From contig OY763323.1 in assembly GCA_963667375.1 (NCBI GenBank), positions 868,001 to 932,000 of the forward strand: DNA of 64,000 nucleotides, read 5' to 3'. Shown in pieces: positions 44,735 through 52,973 of the stretch (within the stretch, counting starts at the first letter, position 1; the number at the start of each line of letters is the position of its first letter). The stretch is from G963556115 sp963667375. GTDB lineage: Bacteria > Planctomycetota > SZUA-567. The position numbers were made by a program, and so were the translations under genes. Under the pieces are notes generated by a model. That model worked only from the letters and a program-made list of their open reading frames with translations. It was not told the DNA's origin and searched no databases.

Positions 44735-45553
44735 ATGGAAAATATCATAAATAATAACTGCTATCTTGAAACCACCTGCGTCAGAGGAAGATCAAAACTG
44801 ACGCAGATGATAAATATTCCTCCCACTAAATTTATCGCTCCCGAATCACATGCTGCGGGAGCTTTATGTTTTATTGCCAATTATGGCGGCGGTATGCTGG
44901 GAGGTGATAATGTCTCCTTAAATATCAAGATTGGATGTAATTCAGGACTGGTGCTTTTACCTCAAGCAAACTCCAGAGCATATACAAATAAAGACGGCAA
45001 AACCGCCAGCCAGCATATGCATATAACCGTACATCCAGGGGGAAAATTTATTTATAATGCTGATCCGCTGGTACTGCATGCAAAAAGTAAATATCTGCAA
45101 AATACCGAGATTAAACTTCACGATAATGCCGGAGCAATCATTGTTGACTGGTTTTCTATTGGCAGAAGCGAGAATGGCGAGGTTTTTCTTTTTTCAGAAT
45201 ATTTATCCACTCTAAAAGCAGAATCTCCTATATCTACCTTTCTAATTGATAAACAATATTTTAGGCCTGAAGATTTCACCTATAATATTGCCGGAGCTTT
45301 TGCCGAATTTTCTCAGATGCTGAATATTTTCTTTCTGGGGACTACTACAGATATTGCCACACAACTCGAGAAAACCAATATCTTTCAAGAAAATCCAGAT
45401 TATATCTTCAGCTTCACCCATCATACTGAATATACAATATTGCGCATGCTAGGATCAAAACGTCAGGACCTGCAAATAGTTTTAAATTTAATCTATACAC
45501 TTATTAAATCAGACGCAATAATTGGTTTTGACGCTTTAATACGAAAAATGTAA
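44735..45553 (+). CDS. ureD: Urease accessory protein UreD (UreH)
   Basis: A 272-residue beta-rich scaffold that binds apo-urease and recruits UreF and UreG; it contains the tunnel for nickel. 'NYGGGMLGGDNVSLNIKIGC' and 'LLPQANSRAYTNKDGKTAS' with 'QHMHITVHPGGKFIYNADPL' are family blocks. The C-terminal part is divergent. Six bases separate it from ureG. It closes the urease set; a histidine kinase follows 14 bases later. Confidence 0.92.
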   Translation: MENIINNNCYLETTCVRGRSKLTQMINIPPTKFIAPESHAAGALCFIANYGGGMLGGDNVSLNIKIGCNSGLVLLPQANSRAYTNKDGKTASQHMHITVHPGGKFIYNADPLVLHAKSKYLQNTEIKLHDNAGAIIVDWFSIGRSENGEVFLFSEYLSTLKAESPISTFLIDKQYFRPEDFTYNIAGAFAEFSQMLNIFFLGTTTDIATQLEKTNIFQENPDYIFSFTHHTEYTILRMLGSKRQDLQIVLNLIYTLIKSDAIIGFDALIRKM

Positions 45554-45567
45554 TTAAGGACTATAGG

Positions 45568-47085
45568 ATGACACCACATACTGTTGTCAAATTTTTTCGT
45601 TCATATATACAGAACCTTTCTGTTAGACGTCAATTTTTCTTTGCAGGCGCACTATCTATCGGCTTACTTCTTTGTCTTTGTATATATGGTATTATTCAGC
45701 TGGATGCGACCAATAGACAGACATCACGCCTTACAAATATTGATATTCCAGCTCTTAAAACCACAAACTCGCTCTATATCAAATTTCTAAAGATCAACCC
45801 GGAAGTCGAAAATCCCATTCAGGATAATATTGATATCATTACTAATATTGATCGTGAATTCAAAACTTTGATAAAATTTGATCTTACTATTGCCGAATAT
45901 GAAAAACTTCAAATACTGCATAATCTCTGGAAACAATATAAGGCCAATCCTCATAAATATTCTCATATTATTACAGATATAGAAATCTCAATTATTAATC
46001 TTCAGAATGTTATTACTGAAGAAGCGCGTTTACGTTCTATAAAAGTAGGTGATCTATTTTCAATTACCAGGCAGCGATTTTTTATTTTATTAGTCTGTGG
46101 TACAGCTTTTATCAGTATCTTTTATTATTTTCTTACCAAAAAATTTTTGGCTCCATTAAATCAGGGACTGGGTTTGGTCCGCGCCATGCAAAGGGGAGAT
46201 TTATCTGCCCGTATTACTATTTATGATAATAATGAAATCGGTACCCTCTGTCAGGCACTGAATAAAGCCTGTGTTGCACTGGCAGAGAAATCGAGACAGG
46301 AAGCGGAGCAGAATGAAAAAATTTATCAGGCAAATAAACTTATTTCACTGGGTACCCTTGTTGCCGGAGTTGCACATGAAATCAATAATCCTAACAGTAA
46401 TATCACTTTTAATACCCCTTTATTATTCTCGCTGCTCGGCGATTTATTTGATGCAATAGATGAACTGCAAATTGATTATTCTACTATTACAATTTCTGAA
46501 CTGGAATTCTCAGATTTACAAAACAATATTTTCGGTATGGTGGATACTATTGAAAAATCAGCTTATCGTATAAAATCAATTATTGAAGGCTTGCGTGATT
46601 ATTCTAGACCTGTAATTGAACCACATACTTTCGTTCAAATTGAAATTACCGAACTATTAACTACAACCTTCGAACTTATTGGCAAACAATTTGAAAAGAG
46701 TATTCAACATCTTGATTTATCCATACCTGATACTAAAATATTTATTCAGGGTAATTTTATTCGCCTGGAACAGGTTTTAGTGAATATACTTAATAACGCC
46801 AAAGAAGCTATGTATAATATTTCTGATTCCTGCTTGCGGGTATCCGTTGAAGAAACTGCAGTAAATGTTTCTATTATTGTTCAGGATAATGGTATTGGTA
46901 TAGAACCTGAAATTATGAACCAGATAACGGATCCGTTTTTTACTACTAAACGCGGTATAAACGGTACAGGACTGGGATTATCTGTTGTCGCATCTATTTT
47001 AGCTGAACACCGGGCTGATATAAAATTTCTATCCAAGCCTGGTGCTGGAACTACCGTCATTATTACTTTTAATAAAGATAACTAA
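45568..47085 (+). CDS. Membrane sensor histidine kinase behind the urease genes
   Basis: A 505-residue kinase. Helix 1 lies at about 19-42 (FFFAGALSIGLLLCLCIYGI), an extracytoplasmic domain of ~120 residues follows, then helix 2 (about 170-193, RFFILLVCGTAFISIFYYFL), HAMP, the dimerisation domain with His270 in 'VAGVAHEINNPNSNITFN', N box 'VLVNILNNAKEAM' and 'VQDNGIGIEP', 'GINGTGLGLSVVASI'. The 'HEINNPN' box belongs to the NtrB/DctB-like kinases that pair with NtrC-type regulators. The gene starts 14 bases after ureD with RBS AAGGAC, and the regulator starts 2 bases after its stop. It may sense urea, ammonia or nickel; the ligand is unknown. Confidence 0.92.
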   Translation: MTPHTVVKFFRSYIQNLSVRRQFFFAGALSIGLLLCLCIYGIIQLDATNRQTSRLTNIDIPALKTTNSLYIKFLKINPEVENPIQDNIDIITNIDREFKTLIKFDLTIAEYEKLQILHNLWKQYKANPHKYSHIITDIEISIINLQNVITEEARLRSIKVGDLFSITRQRFFILLVCGTAFISIFYYFLTKKFLAPLNQGLGLVRAMQRGDLSARITIYDNNEIGTLCQALNKACVALAEKSRQEAEQNEKIYQANKLISLGTLVAGVAHEINNPNSNITFNTPLLFSLLGDLFDAIDELQIDYSTITISELEFSDLQNNIFGMVDTIEKSAYRIKSIIEGLRDYSRPVIEPHTFVQIEITELLTTTFELIGKQFEKSIQHLDLSIPDTKIFIQGNFIRLEQVLVNILNNAKEAMYNISDSCLRVSVEETAVNVSIIVQDNGIGIEPEIMNQITDPFFTTKRGINGTGLGLSVVASILAEHRADIKFLSKPGAGTTVIITFNKDN

Positions 47086-47087
47086 TC

Positions 47088-48449
47088 ATGCAAACAAATC
47101 TTAGTAATTTCCCAATATTATTCGTTGATGATGACGAACTGTGGCTTGATAATACTATACGCGGTTTGAAAATACTGGGTATTAAACTTGCAGAGGGTTG
47201 TTCAAATCCTCTGAATGTACTTGATTTACTCAAAAATAAGGAATACGGACTAGTTGTTATTGATCTTTGGATGCCGCAAAAACCTGGTGAAATATTACTT
47301 ACTGAGATAAAAGAGCATTATCCGAATTTACCGGTTATTATTATTACTGCTGATAATCAGATAGATACCGCGGTAAAATGCATGCAGCAGGGAGCCATAA
47401 ATTATCTTACAAAACCTATACAGCCAAATCAGGTGATAACACATATTAAACAGGTGATTGAAGATCTAAATCAGGAATCCGCTATCTCTGAAAGTGTCGA
47501 GGTTAATTCAAATCTGCATTCCCCTTTAAATTATCATGGTACACTCTCACAGACTGAGAAAATGCGTAAAATCTTTGATTTTATTGATTCACAAGCGCAA
47601 TCATTTCTTCCATATCTAATAATAGGTGAAGGCGGCTCAGGCAAGACACAACTCGCAAAATCTATTCATAAAGCTTATCGGCGTAATGGGAATTTTATAT
47701 GTTTCGATATTTCTGCCATTGAAAATCAATTTGATTTTTTTAATTCTCATTCTATTGAATCATTTAATACAATTATTAATTCTAAAAATGGTGTCACTAT
47801 TTTCTTTAAAAACTCCGATAGTTTAACTAAAGATTCACAAAACATACTTTTTAAATATTTTCAGAAATTACAAGAATTACATCATAATTCTATATCCGGA
47901 ATCACCGAATTACCACGTTTAATTTTTTCTTCTACGATAGACGTAATTGAAAAAAACCTATTCATCCCGGATCTTGAATATCTACTTAAAATACAATCTA
48001 TTAAAATTCCACCTTTACGTAAAAGGACTATTGATATTTCATTACTCGCAACTTATTTTATTAATGAATATATTGCGTTACATAATATTAATATGCCGCA
48101 TGTACCCAAAGAACTCCTGCCACTTCTCGAACAATATCATTTTCCAGGAAATATAAAAGAGCTGCGTGATATGTTTGAATACGCCCTTGCAAACTGTAAT
48201 CGTGGTAAATTATCCATGGAAAGCTTTAAAGAACATATGGATCTACATCGTAATATTGATAAAATCTTTAACGCAAAAAATATCTTCTCTGTGTGTAATG
48301 TCCTTCCAACTCTTAAAGAGGTACAGCATATTCTTATTCTTGAAGCGCTGGAAAGAGCAGGCGGCAATCAGGCACATGCCGCACACTTACTCGGTATTAC
48401 CAGACAAGGTCTAAACCGTAAAATACAATCATTTAATATTAAAATTTAA
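47088..48449 (+). CDS. NtrC-like response regulator with a degenerate AAA+ domain
   Basis: A 453-residue protein. The receiver is intact (Asp14-16, phosphoacceptor Asp59 in 'LVVIDLWMPQKPGE', Thr87, Lys109). The middle domain has Walker A 'GEGGSGKTQLAKSIH', but the GAFTGA loop that contacts sigma-54 is missing ('FFNSHSIESFNTII' stands there). The Walker B segment reads 'GVTIFFKNSDSLTKDSQ' without the usual LDE. 'YHFPGNIKELRDMFEYAL' and a Fis-type helix-turn-helix (GGNQAHAAHLLGITRQGLNR) follow. It probably binds DNA but cannot open a sigma-54 promoter by the normal route. It is the partner of the kinase two bases upstream. A bidirectional terminator follows. Confidence 0.9.
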   Translation: MQTNLSNFPILFVDDDELWLDNTIRGLKILGIKLAEGCSNPLNVLDLLKNKEYGLVVIDLWMPQKPGEILLTEIKEHYPNLPVIIITADNQIDTAVKCMQQGAINYLTKPIQPNQVITHIKQVIEDLNQESAISESVEVNSNLHSPLNYHGTLSQTEKMRKIFDFIDSQAQSFLPYLIIGEGGSGKTQLAKSIHKAYRRNGNFICFDISAIENQFDFFNSHSIESFNTIINSKNGVTIFFKNSDSLTKDSQNILFKYFQKLQELHHNSISGITELPRLIFSSTIDVIEKNLFIPDLEYLLKIQSIKIPPLRKRTIDISLLATYFINEYIALHNINMPHVPKELLPLLEQYHFPGNIKELRDMFEYALANCNRGKLSMESFKEHMDLHRNIDKIFNAKNIFSVCNVLPTLKEVQHILILEALERAGGNQAHAAHLLGITRQGLNRKIQSFNIKI

Positions 48450-48483
48450 AGGTCTGTTATCAGTAAGACAACAGACCTTTATT
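48448..48483 (+). terminator. Bidirectional terminator after the two-component pair
   Basis: Perfect 11-base-pair stem AAAGGTCTGTT / AACAGACCTTT followed by ATTAAC on the plus strand. It starts in the stop codon of the regulator and serves the convergent SprA-like gene as well. Confidence 0.75.
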
Positions 48484-48503
48484 AACATTTTTCAAATTAA
48501 GTT

Positions 48504-49580
48504 TTATGCTGGTATTCCATATGCAACTCTTGCGGCATACTGTTGAAAAGTTAAGCGTGACTTTGGTATCTGACTAGTACTGTTACTAATATTCTCACTA
48601 ACAGCCTGAGTTTCTGTCGGAATTTCAATCAACCCGGATTCAACTGTTTTCTCGGTACTTTCACCTGAAACCGCCTCAGTAACCGCTTCATCTTGAACTG
48701 ATTTATCTGAAGTCAAATCAGTACCACTTTCGGTTGTACTCATATTTGTAGAACCAATACCTTCAGTTGCGGCGCTCTGCTCTGCATTATTACCTTCTTC
48801 CGCATTATCCGCTGTCATTTCCTGGCGTGCTGCTGCTAACTGCTGCGTTGCCGAAGCCGCTACCGACCGATCCTGACTTGAAGGCTCCGCAGGAGCCATT
48901 GCCGCTGCTTTTACCTGTTGCATTTTAGCTATTGTTTCTTCAGGAGTGGCCCCAGGAGAAGTATCAATAGACACTTCACCGCCGACAGCATATCTACTAC
49001 CATCAGGTCCTTCTTCATATTCATAAGAAGCTCCACCCATAGCTAAAGATCCGGCTGCAGCAAGATGTGCCTGTTCATGAGTTTTGACCTCAAGATCACG
49101 GGCTTCTAACTCAGCCACCTCCTGCTGTTCTTCTTCGGTTAACTCTTCTGTCTGATTATCACTTTGAGTATTTCCGATTTCTTCTGTTTCAGTTGTATTA
49201 TTACTATTTTCATTTTCAGCTGTTGCTTCAGTTATTTCATTATTCTCAGAAACTTCGGATACTGTTGCAGTAGCCGTCTCTTCTGTATTCTGCTCACTAC
49301 CTGTAGTTAATTGATTTTTCAGGCTTTGCTTACGAAGTTCATTCGCATCCATTCCATAAGCAGTACCGGTTTTAACTGTGTCTTCACCGAGCAGGTCAAC
49401 TCTATCCTGTGGTAATTTATTGGTTTGACTGATATTATTGGAATTAGAAAAATCAACGGAATCTTCACCAGATTTTCGGGATATCCGAGAAACCTGATTA
49501 ACAGGAGACGCATTTGATGATGCCGCCATGATTTGCGTATTAGAATTTAATGCAGAAAAACTGCTAATAGCTGAAATCAT
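48504..49580 (-). CDS. SprA-related putative metalloprotease with HEXXH motif
   Basis: A 358-residue protein. A central block (about 155-260) matches the SprA-related family: 'ELEARDLEVKTHEQAHLAAA' carries HEQAH (His168, His172), then 'GGASYEYEEGPDGSRYAVGG', 'VSIDTSPGATPEETIAKM' and 'QVKAAAMAPAEPSSQDRSVA'. The flanks are low-complexity, rich in Glu, Thr, Ser and Asn, and likely disordered. The frame is open upstream to 49649, but ATG at 49580 has GGATGGGA before it. There is no signal peptide. HEXXH suggests zinc binding; proteolysis is untested in this family as far as I know. Monocistronic. Confidence 0.75.
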   Translation of the reverse strand: MISAISSFSALNSNTQIMAASSNASPVNQVSRISRKSGEDSVDFSNSNNISQTNKLPQDRVDLLGEDTVKTGTAYGMDANELRKQSLKNQLTTGSEQNTEETATATVSEVSENNEITEATAENENSNNTTETEEIGNTQSDNQTEELTEEEQQEVAELEARDLEVKTHEQAHLAAAGSLAMGGASYEYEEGPDGSRYAVGGEVSIDTSPGATPEETIAKMQQVKAAAMAPAEPSSQDRSVAASATQQLAAARQEMTADNAEEGNNAEQSAATEGIGSTNMSTTESGTDLTSDKSVQDEAVTEAVSGESTEKTVESGLIEIPTETQAVSENISNSTSQIPKSRLTFQQYAARVAYGIPA

Positions 49581-49779
49581 TCTAATCCCATCCTTGGGTT
49601 CTAATAATAAGCTGATAAGACAATATACCTTATATTTATTTACGGACACATATGTAATTTCTTTACTTATTTTTTGTGATTTTTTTTGTGATTAATGTAA
49701 ATATCAGTCTTTTCTTGTGTTATAACTTATTTTTTATATAATAATCATGACATTATAGTTCTTTTAATAAGGAAATAAT

Positions 49780-50385
49780 ATGAAAATAGTCTCACCAGCC
49801 GCCTCATTATTATGGATAACACCAAACGCGCTTCAAGTTATTGAAACTGCCGGTAGAGTATGTTATAAATCTGAAAATAATATTTCTGATAATTCTGCAC
49901 CGGATTTTATAAGCAGAATACTTAAACGTGGACATGAATCAGTAATTGAACACGCAAGTGCAGCTTTTAAAATTATTACCGACCGTGGTATTACTCATGA
50001 AATCGTCAGACATCGTATTGCAAGTTTTTCACAGGAGTCAACCAGATATTGTAATTACTCTAAAGATAAATTTGATAATGAAATTTCTGTAATTGAGCCC
50101 CCTGAAATGAACAATGCTGCCAAAGAAGCCTGGGTTACCGCCTGTCAAACCGCTGAAACCGAATATTTCAAGATGCTAGCTGCCGGCGCTACTCCACAAA
50201 TAGCCCGCTCTGTTTTACCAACATGTCTGAAGTCTGAGATTATAATGACCTGTAATTTCAGAGAATGGAGACATTTTTTAAAACTGCGTCTGGCTAATGG
50301 GGCTCATCCCCAGATTATTCAGATTGCTGAAATAATAAAAAATGAATTATGTACTTATTATCCTGAAATTTTCCGTAATTTATAG
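49780..50385 (+). CDS. thyX: Flavin-dependent thymidylate synthase
   Basis: A 201-residue enzyme that makes dTMP from dUMP with FAD and methylenetetrahydrofolate. The ThyX signature RHR-x7-S is present in 'EIVRHRIASFSQESTRYCNY', with 'GHESVIEHASAAFKI' (FAD-binding His) and 'ARSVLPTCLKSEIIMTCN' and 'WRHFLKLRLANGAHPQIIQI' (substrate Arg). Short relative to some family members but complete. RBS AAGGAAA. The cupin gene starts 6 bases after its stop and is probably cotranscribed. Confidence 0.95.
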   Translation: MKIVSPAASLLWITPNALQVIETAGRVCYKSENNISDNSAPDFISRILKRGHESVIEHASAAFKIITDRGITHEIVRHRIASFSQESTRYCNYSKDKFDNEISVIEPPEMNNAAKEAWVTACQTAETEYFKMLAAGATPQIARSVLPTCLKSEIIMTCNFREWRHFLKLRLANGAHPQIIQIAEIIKNELCTYYPEIFRNL

Positions 50386-50391
50386 GTTTAT

Positions 50392-50703
50392 ATGAATTTA
50401 TTCGATATTAACAAATATTTACCAGCCAATAATGAAATTTTTAATAACTTATTTAATAATAAGATAATAAGAATTGAACAGATTATCTCAAGCGGTCAGA
50501 GTTCTCCTGAAGATTTTTGGTATGATCAAGTTGATAATGAATGGGTGTTAATACTTGAAGGAGAGGGTATTATTGAATTTGCCGATAATTCTTATAAAAT
50601 CTTGACCAAAGGTGAATATCTGTTTATTCCTGCACATTGTAAACATCGGGTAAAACAAACATTAAATCCAACCATCTGGTTAGCCATATTTTTTACTAAT
50701 TAA
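50392..50703 (+). CDS. Small cupin-domain protein
   Basis: A 103-residue single-domain cupin. Motif 1 region reads 'WVLILEGEGIIEFADNSYKI' and motif 2 'LTKGEYLFIPAHCKHRVKQT'. His in 'AHCKHRV' and Glu in the first block could bind a metal. It resembles the cupin 2 proteins annotated as hypothetical in many bacteria, with phosphate- or sugar-binding roles suggested only by fold. Cotranscribed with thyX; nothing in it explains a link to thymidylate synthesis. Confidence 0.75.
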   Translation: MNLFDINKYLPANNEIFNNLFNNKIIRIEQIISSGQSSPEDFWYDQVDNEWVLILEGEGIIEFADNSYKILTKGEYLFIPAHCKHRVKQTLNPTIWLAIFFTN

Positions 50704-50721
50704 AAATATATTTATTATTAA

Positions 50722-50760
50722 AATATTAAGCCAGCCTCAACCTGAGACTGGCTTAATATT
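50722..50760 (+). terminator. Bidirectional terminator between the cupin gene and the LL-DAP aminotransferase gene
   Basis: Stem AATATTAAGCCAG / CTGGCTTAATATT (13 perfect pairs) with an inner CTCA/TGAG pair in the loop, followed by T-rich sequence on the plus strand and A-rich before it (T on the minus strand). Confidence 0.85.
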
Positions 50761-50779
50761 TTATTTATAATTTTTAAAA

Positions 50780-51961
50780 TTATGATTTTGCCAGAGCTAC
50801 AATTTTTTCCATCGCTTCTTTAAGAATATCATCTGGATAAGTAAGTGAAATACGATAGAAACCTTCACCGTATTCACCAAATGCTCTACCTGGAGTAACC
50901 ACAACACCGGTTTTATCAAGTAAATCTGTAGCAAATGCTTCACTGCTACCGTTATATTTTTCAGGTACTGGAGCCCAGATATAAATTGTGGCGTTAGGTT
51001 CAGCAACCGGCCAGCCCGCCTCCTCCAAATATTTCAATACCATATCACGCCGGTTTTTATAGACAGAATTTACCAGACCAAAAATGTCTTCTGCATTATT
51101 TAAGGCCATAGCTGCTGCTGACTGTACTGCACGGAGTGTACCATTATCAATATTGTCTTTTGTAAGCTTCAAGGCTTTAACAGCATCTGCACAACCAACA
51201 AGACAGCCAACTCTCCATCCTGTCATATTAAAAGCTTTTGAAAGTGAGAAAAACTCAACTGCTACTTCATCAGCGCCATCTACCTCTAAAATTGATGGTG
51301 CTTTATAGCCATCATAAGTATTTTCCGAATATGCACTGTCGTGAGCTATCAAAATATTATTCTTTCTACCAAAATCTACAGCTTTTTTAAAGAAATCAAG
51401 GTCAGCAATAGCAGTAGTAGGGTTATTCGGATAATTTATCCAGAGAATTTTAGCCAGACGTTTTACTTCTGCAGGAATAGCTGAGAAATCTGGTTTAAAA
51501 CCATTGCTGGCAAGTAGTGGCATGCGGTAAGTCGTTCCAGCTGCAAATACATGCCCTATGTTATATGTAGGATACCCGGGGCATGGAGCAATTCCCATAT
51601 CTCCGGGATTCATAATTCCTAGACATAATTTGACTATAGCATCTTTACTGCCCATAGTTGCTACAATTTGATTATCTGCTAAATCTACATTATAACGTCT
51701 TTTATAAAAAGATTTTATAGCCTCAGGATAAGCATTTACCGGTGCGTCACAACCATATCTGTCTTTATTTGCATCACTCTTGTCCTGAGCTGCTCTAATC
51801 AATTCTTCTACAATAATATCAGGTGTTGGTTTATCCGGATCACCGATTCCAAGTGTTATAACTTTATCACCTTTTGCTTTTTTCTCTGCAATAGCTGCTC
51901 TAAGTTTTGCAAATGGATATGGTGGCAACTGCGACAGTCTGTTAGCAAGTTCGATTTTCAT
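50780..51961 (-). CDS. dapL: LL-diaminopimelate aminotransferase
   Basis: A 393-residue PLP enzyme that converts tetrahydrodipicolinate to LL-diaminopimelate in one step for lysine and peptidoglycan. 'VITLGIGDPDKPTPD' and 'YGCDAPVNAYPEAIKSFYKR' are typical, as are 'WINYPNNPTTAIADLDFF' and the PLP lysine in 'FFSLSKAFNMTGWRVG'. Close relatives with the same fold act on other amino acids, so the DapL call rests on the overall pattern. ATG at 51961 with RBS AAGAGAG. It is near the dus operon, with 31 bases between, and may be transcribed with it. Confidence 0.85.
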   Translation of the reverse strand: MKIELANRLSQLPPYPFAKLRAAIAEKKAKGDKVITLGIGDPDKPTPDIIVEELIRAAQDKSDANKDRYGCDAPVNAYPEAIKSFYKRRYNVDLADNQIVATMGSKDAIVKLCLGIMNPGDMGIAPCPGYPTYNIGHVFAAGTTYRMPLLASNGFKPDFSAIPAEVKRLAKILWINYPNNPTTAIADLDFFKKAVDFGRKNNILIAHDSAYSENTYDGYKAPSILEVDGADEVAVEFFSLSKAFNMTGWRVGCLVGCADAVKALKLTKDNIDNGTLRAVQSAAAMALNNAEDIFGLVNSVYKNRRDMVLKYLEEAGWPVAEPNATIYIWAPVPEKYNGSSEAFATDLLDKTGVVVTPGRAFGEYGEGFYRISLTYPDDILKEAMEKIVALAKS

Positions 51962-51992
51962 ACGTCTCTCTTTCTTTTAGCATTGACTGAAT

Positions 51993-52973
51993 TTATAACA
52001 TTAAAATAGCGACTAATCTTTCAAGATCTTCACGACATTTCATATTATTAAGTTTATTTCTGAAATCTCGAGCGCCATTTATACCTTTACTGTAAAATGC
52101 TCCTAATTTACGTGATTGCCTGATAGCTCGTTCTTCACCTACCAGCTTTACCAATAAATCATAGTGTTCAAGCATAACCTGAGCTAATTCTGTTTTATCT
52201 GGAGTATCCCATTCATTGCCGGATAATTCCTGTTTTATTTTATTAAAAATCCAAGGGCTACCCATACAGGCGCGTCCTACCATTACACCGACGCACCCTG
52301 TTTTATCAAACATTTCCTTTGCTGAAGCTCCATCTTTTACATCACCATTACCAATTATAGGAATTTTTACCGCTTCAACAATTTCCTGAATTTTTTCATA
52401 ACGTACTGTATGCGAATATCTTTCTTTAGAATGACGTCCGTGAACTGTTATCAAATCAACACCTGAATCCTCAGCTATTCTGGCTATCTCTACACCATTA
52501 TAATTTTTACTGTCTATTCCGACACGGATTTTAATAGTTACAGGCGTTTCTCCAGCACCACGTTTCATTGCTTTTATCAATTTTGATATCAGTTTCGGAT
52601 CCTCCATAAGCTTGGATCCGGCTCCAGCCGCTCTTACTTTTTTAACCGGGCAACCACAATTCAAATCAACAACATCCGCTCCGCGCTCTATAATTACTCT
52701 AGTTGCATATTCAACTGCTTTCTCTTCACAACCCCAAAGCTGATAAGCTACAGGGCCTTCAGCATCTGCTTTTACCAGATACTGTTCCTGCTTTTCATTT
52801 TTCTGTTCTACCGCCTTAGCGCTGATCATTTCAGTAGCCAATAAACCCGGTCTGCCTAAACGCCAGGTAAGTAATCTAAAAGGCATAGAAGAATATCCAG
52901 CAAGCGGAGCTTGCCAGATATTATTTTCAAGTTCTAAATTTTTTAATCTCAAAGGTTTTAAATATTTATTCAT
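51993..52973 (-). CDS. dus: tRNA-dihydrouridine synthase
   Basis: A 326-residue FMN enzyme that reduces uridines in tRNA. FMN-barrel blocks 'NIWQAPLAGYSSMPFRLLTW', catalytic Cys in 'DLNCGCPVKKVRAAGAGSKL', 'ITVHGRHSKERYSHTVRYE', 'PIIGNGDVKDGASAKEMF' and 'GVMVGRACMGSPWIFNKIKQ' fit the DusB group. Its start overlaps the EAL gene by eight bases (ATGAATAA), so they are translationally coupled. A Fis-type activator gene heads the same operon, recalling dusB-fis of enterics. Confidence 0.92.
   Translation of the reverse strand: MNKYLKPLRLKNLELENNIWQAPLAGYSSMPFRLLTWRLGRPGLLATEMISAKAVEQKNEKQEQYLVKADAEGPVAYQLWGCEEKAVEYATRVIIERGADVVDLNCGCPVKKVRAAGAGSKLMEDPKLISKLIKAMKRGAGETPVTIKIRVGIDSKNYNGVEIARIAEDSGVDLITVHGRHSKERYSHTVRYEKIQEIVEAVKIPIIGNGDVKDGASAKEMFDKTGCVGVMVGRACMGSPWIFNKIKQELSGNEWDTPDKTELAQVMLEHYDLLVKLVGEERAIRQSRKLGAFYSKGINGARDFRNKLNNMKCREDLERLVAILML

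Noticed and set aside
34085..48449. Urea module as a genomic island inserted at tRNA-Tyr
   Set aside because: The cluster follows a tRNA and part of urtBC differs in composition, but no integrase or duplicated tRNA end was found, and most of the operon matches its surroundings.
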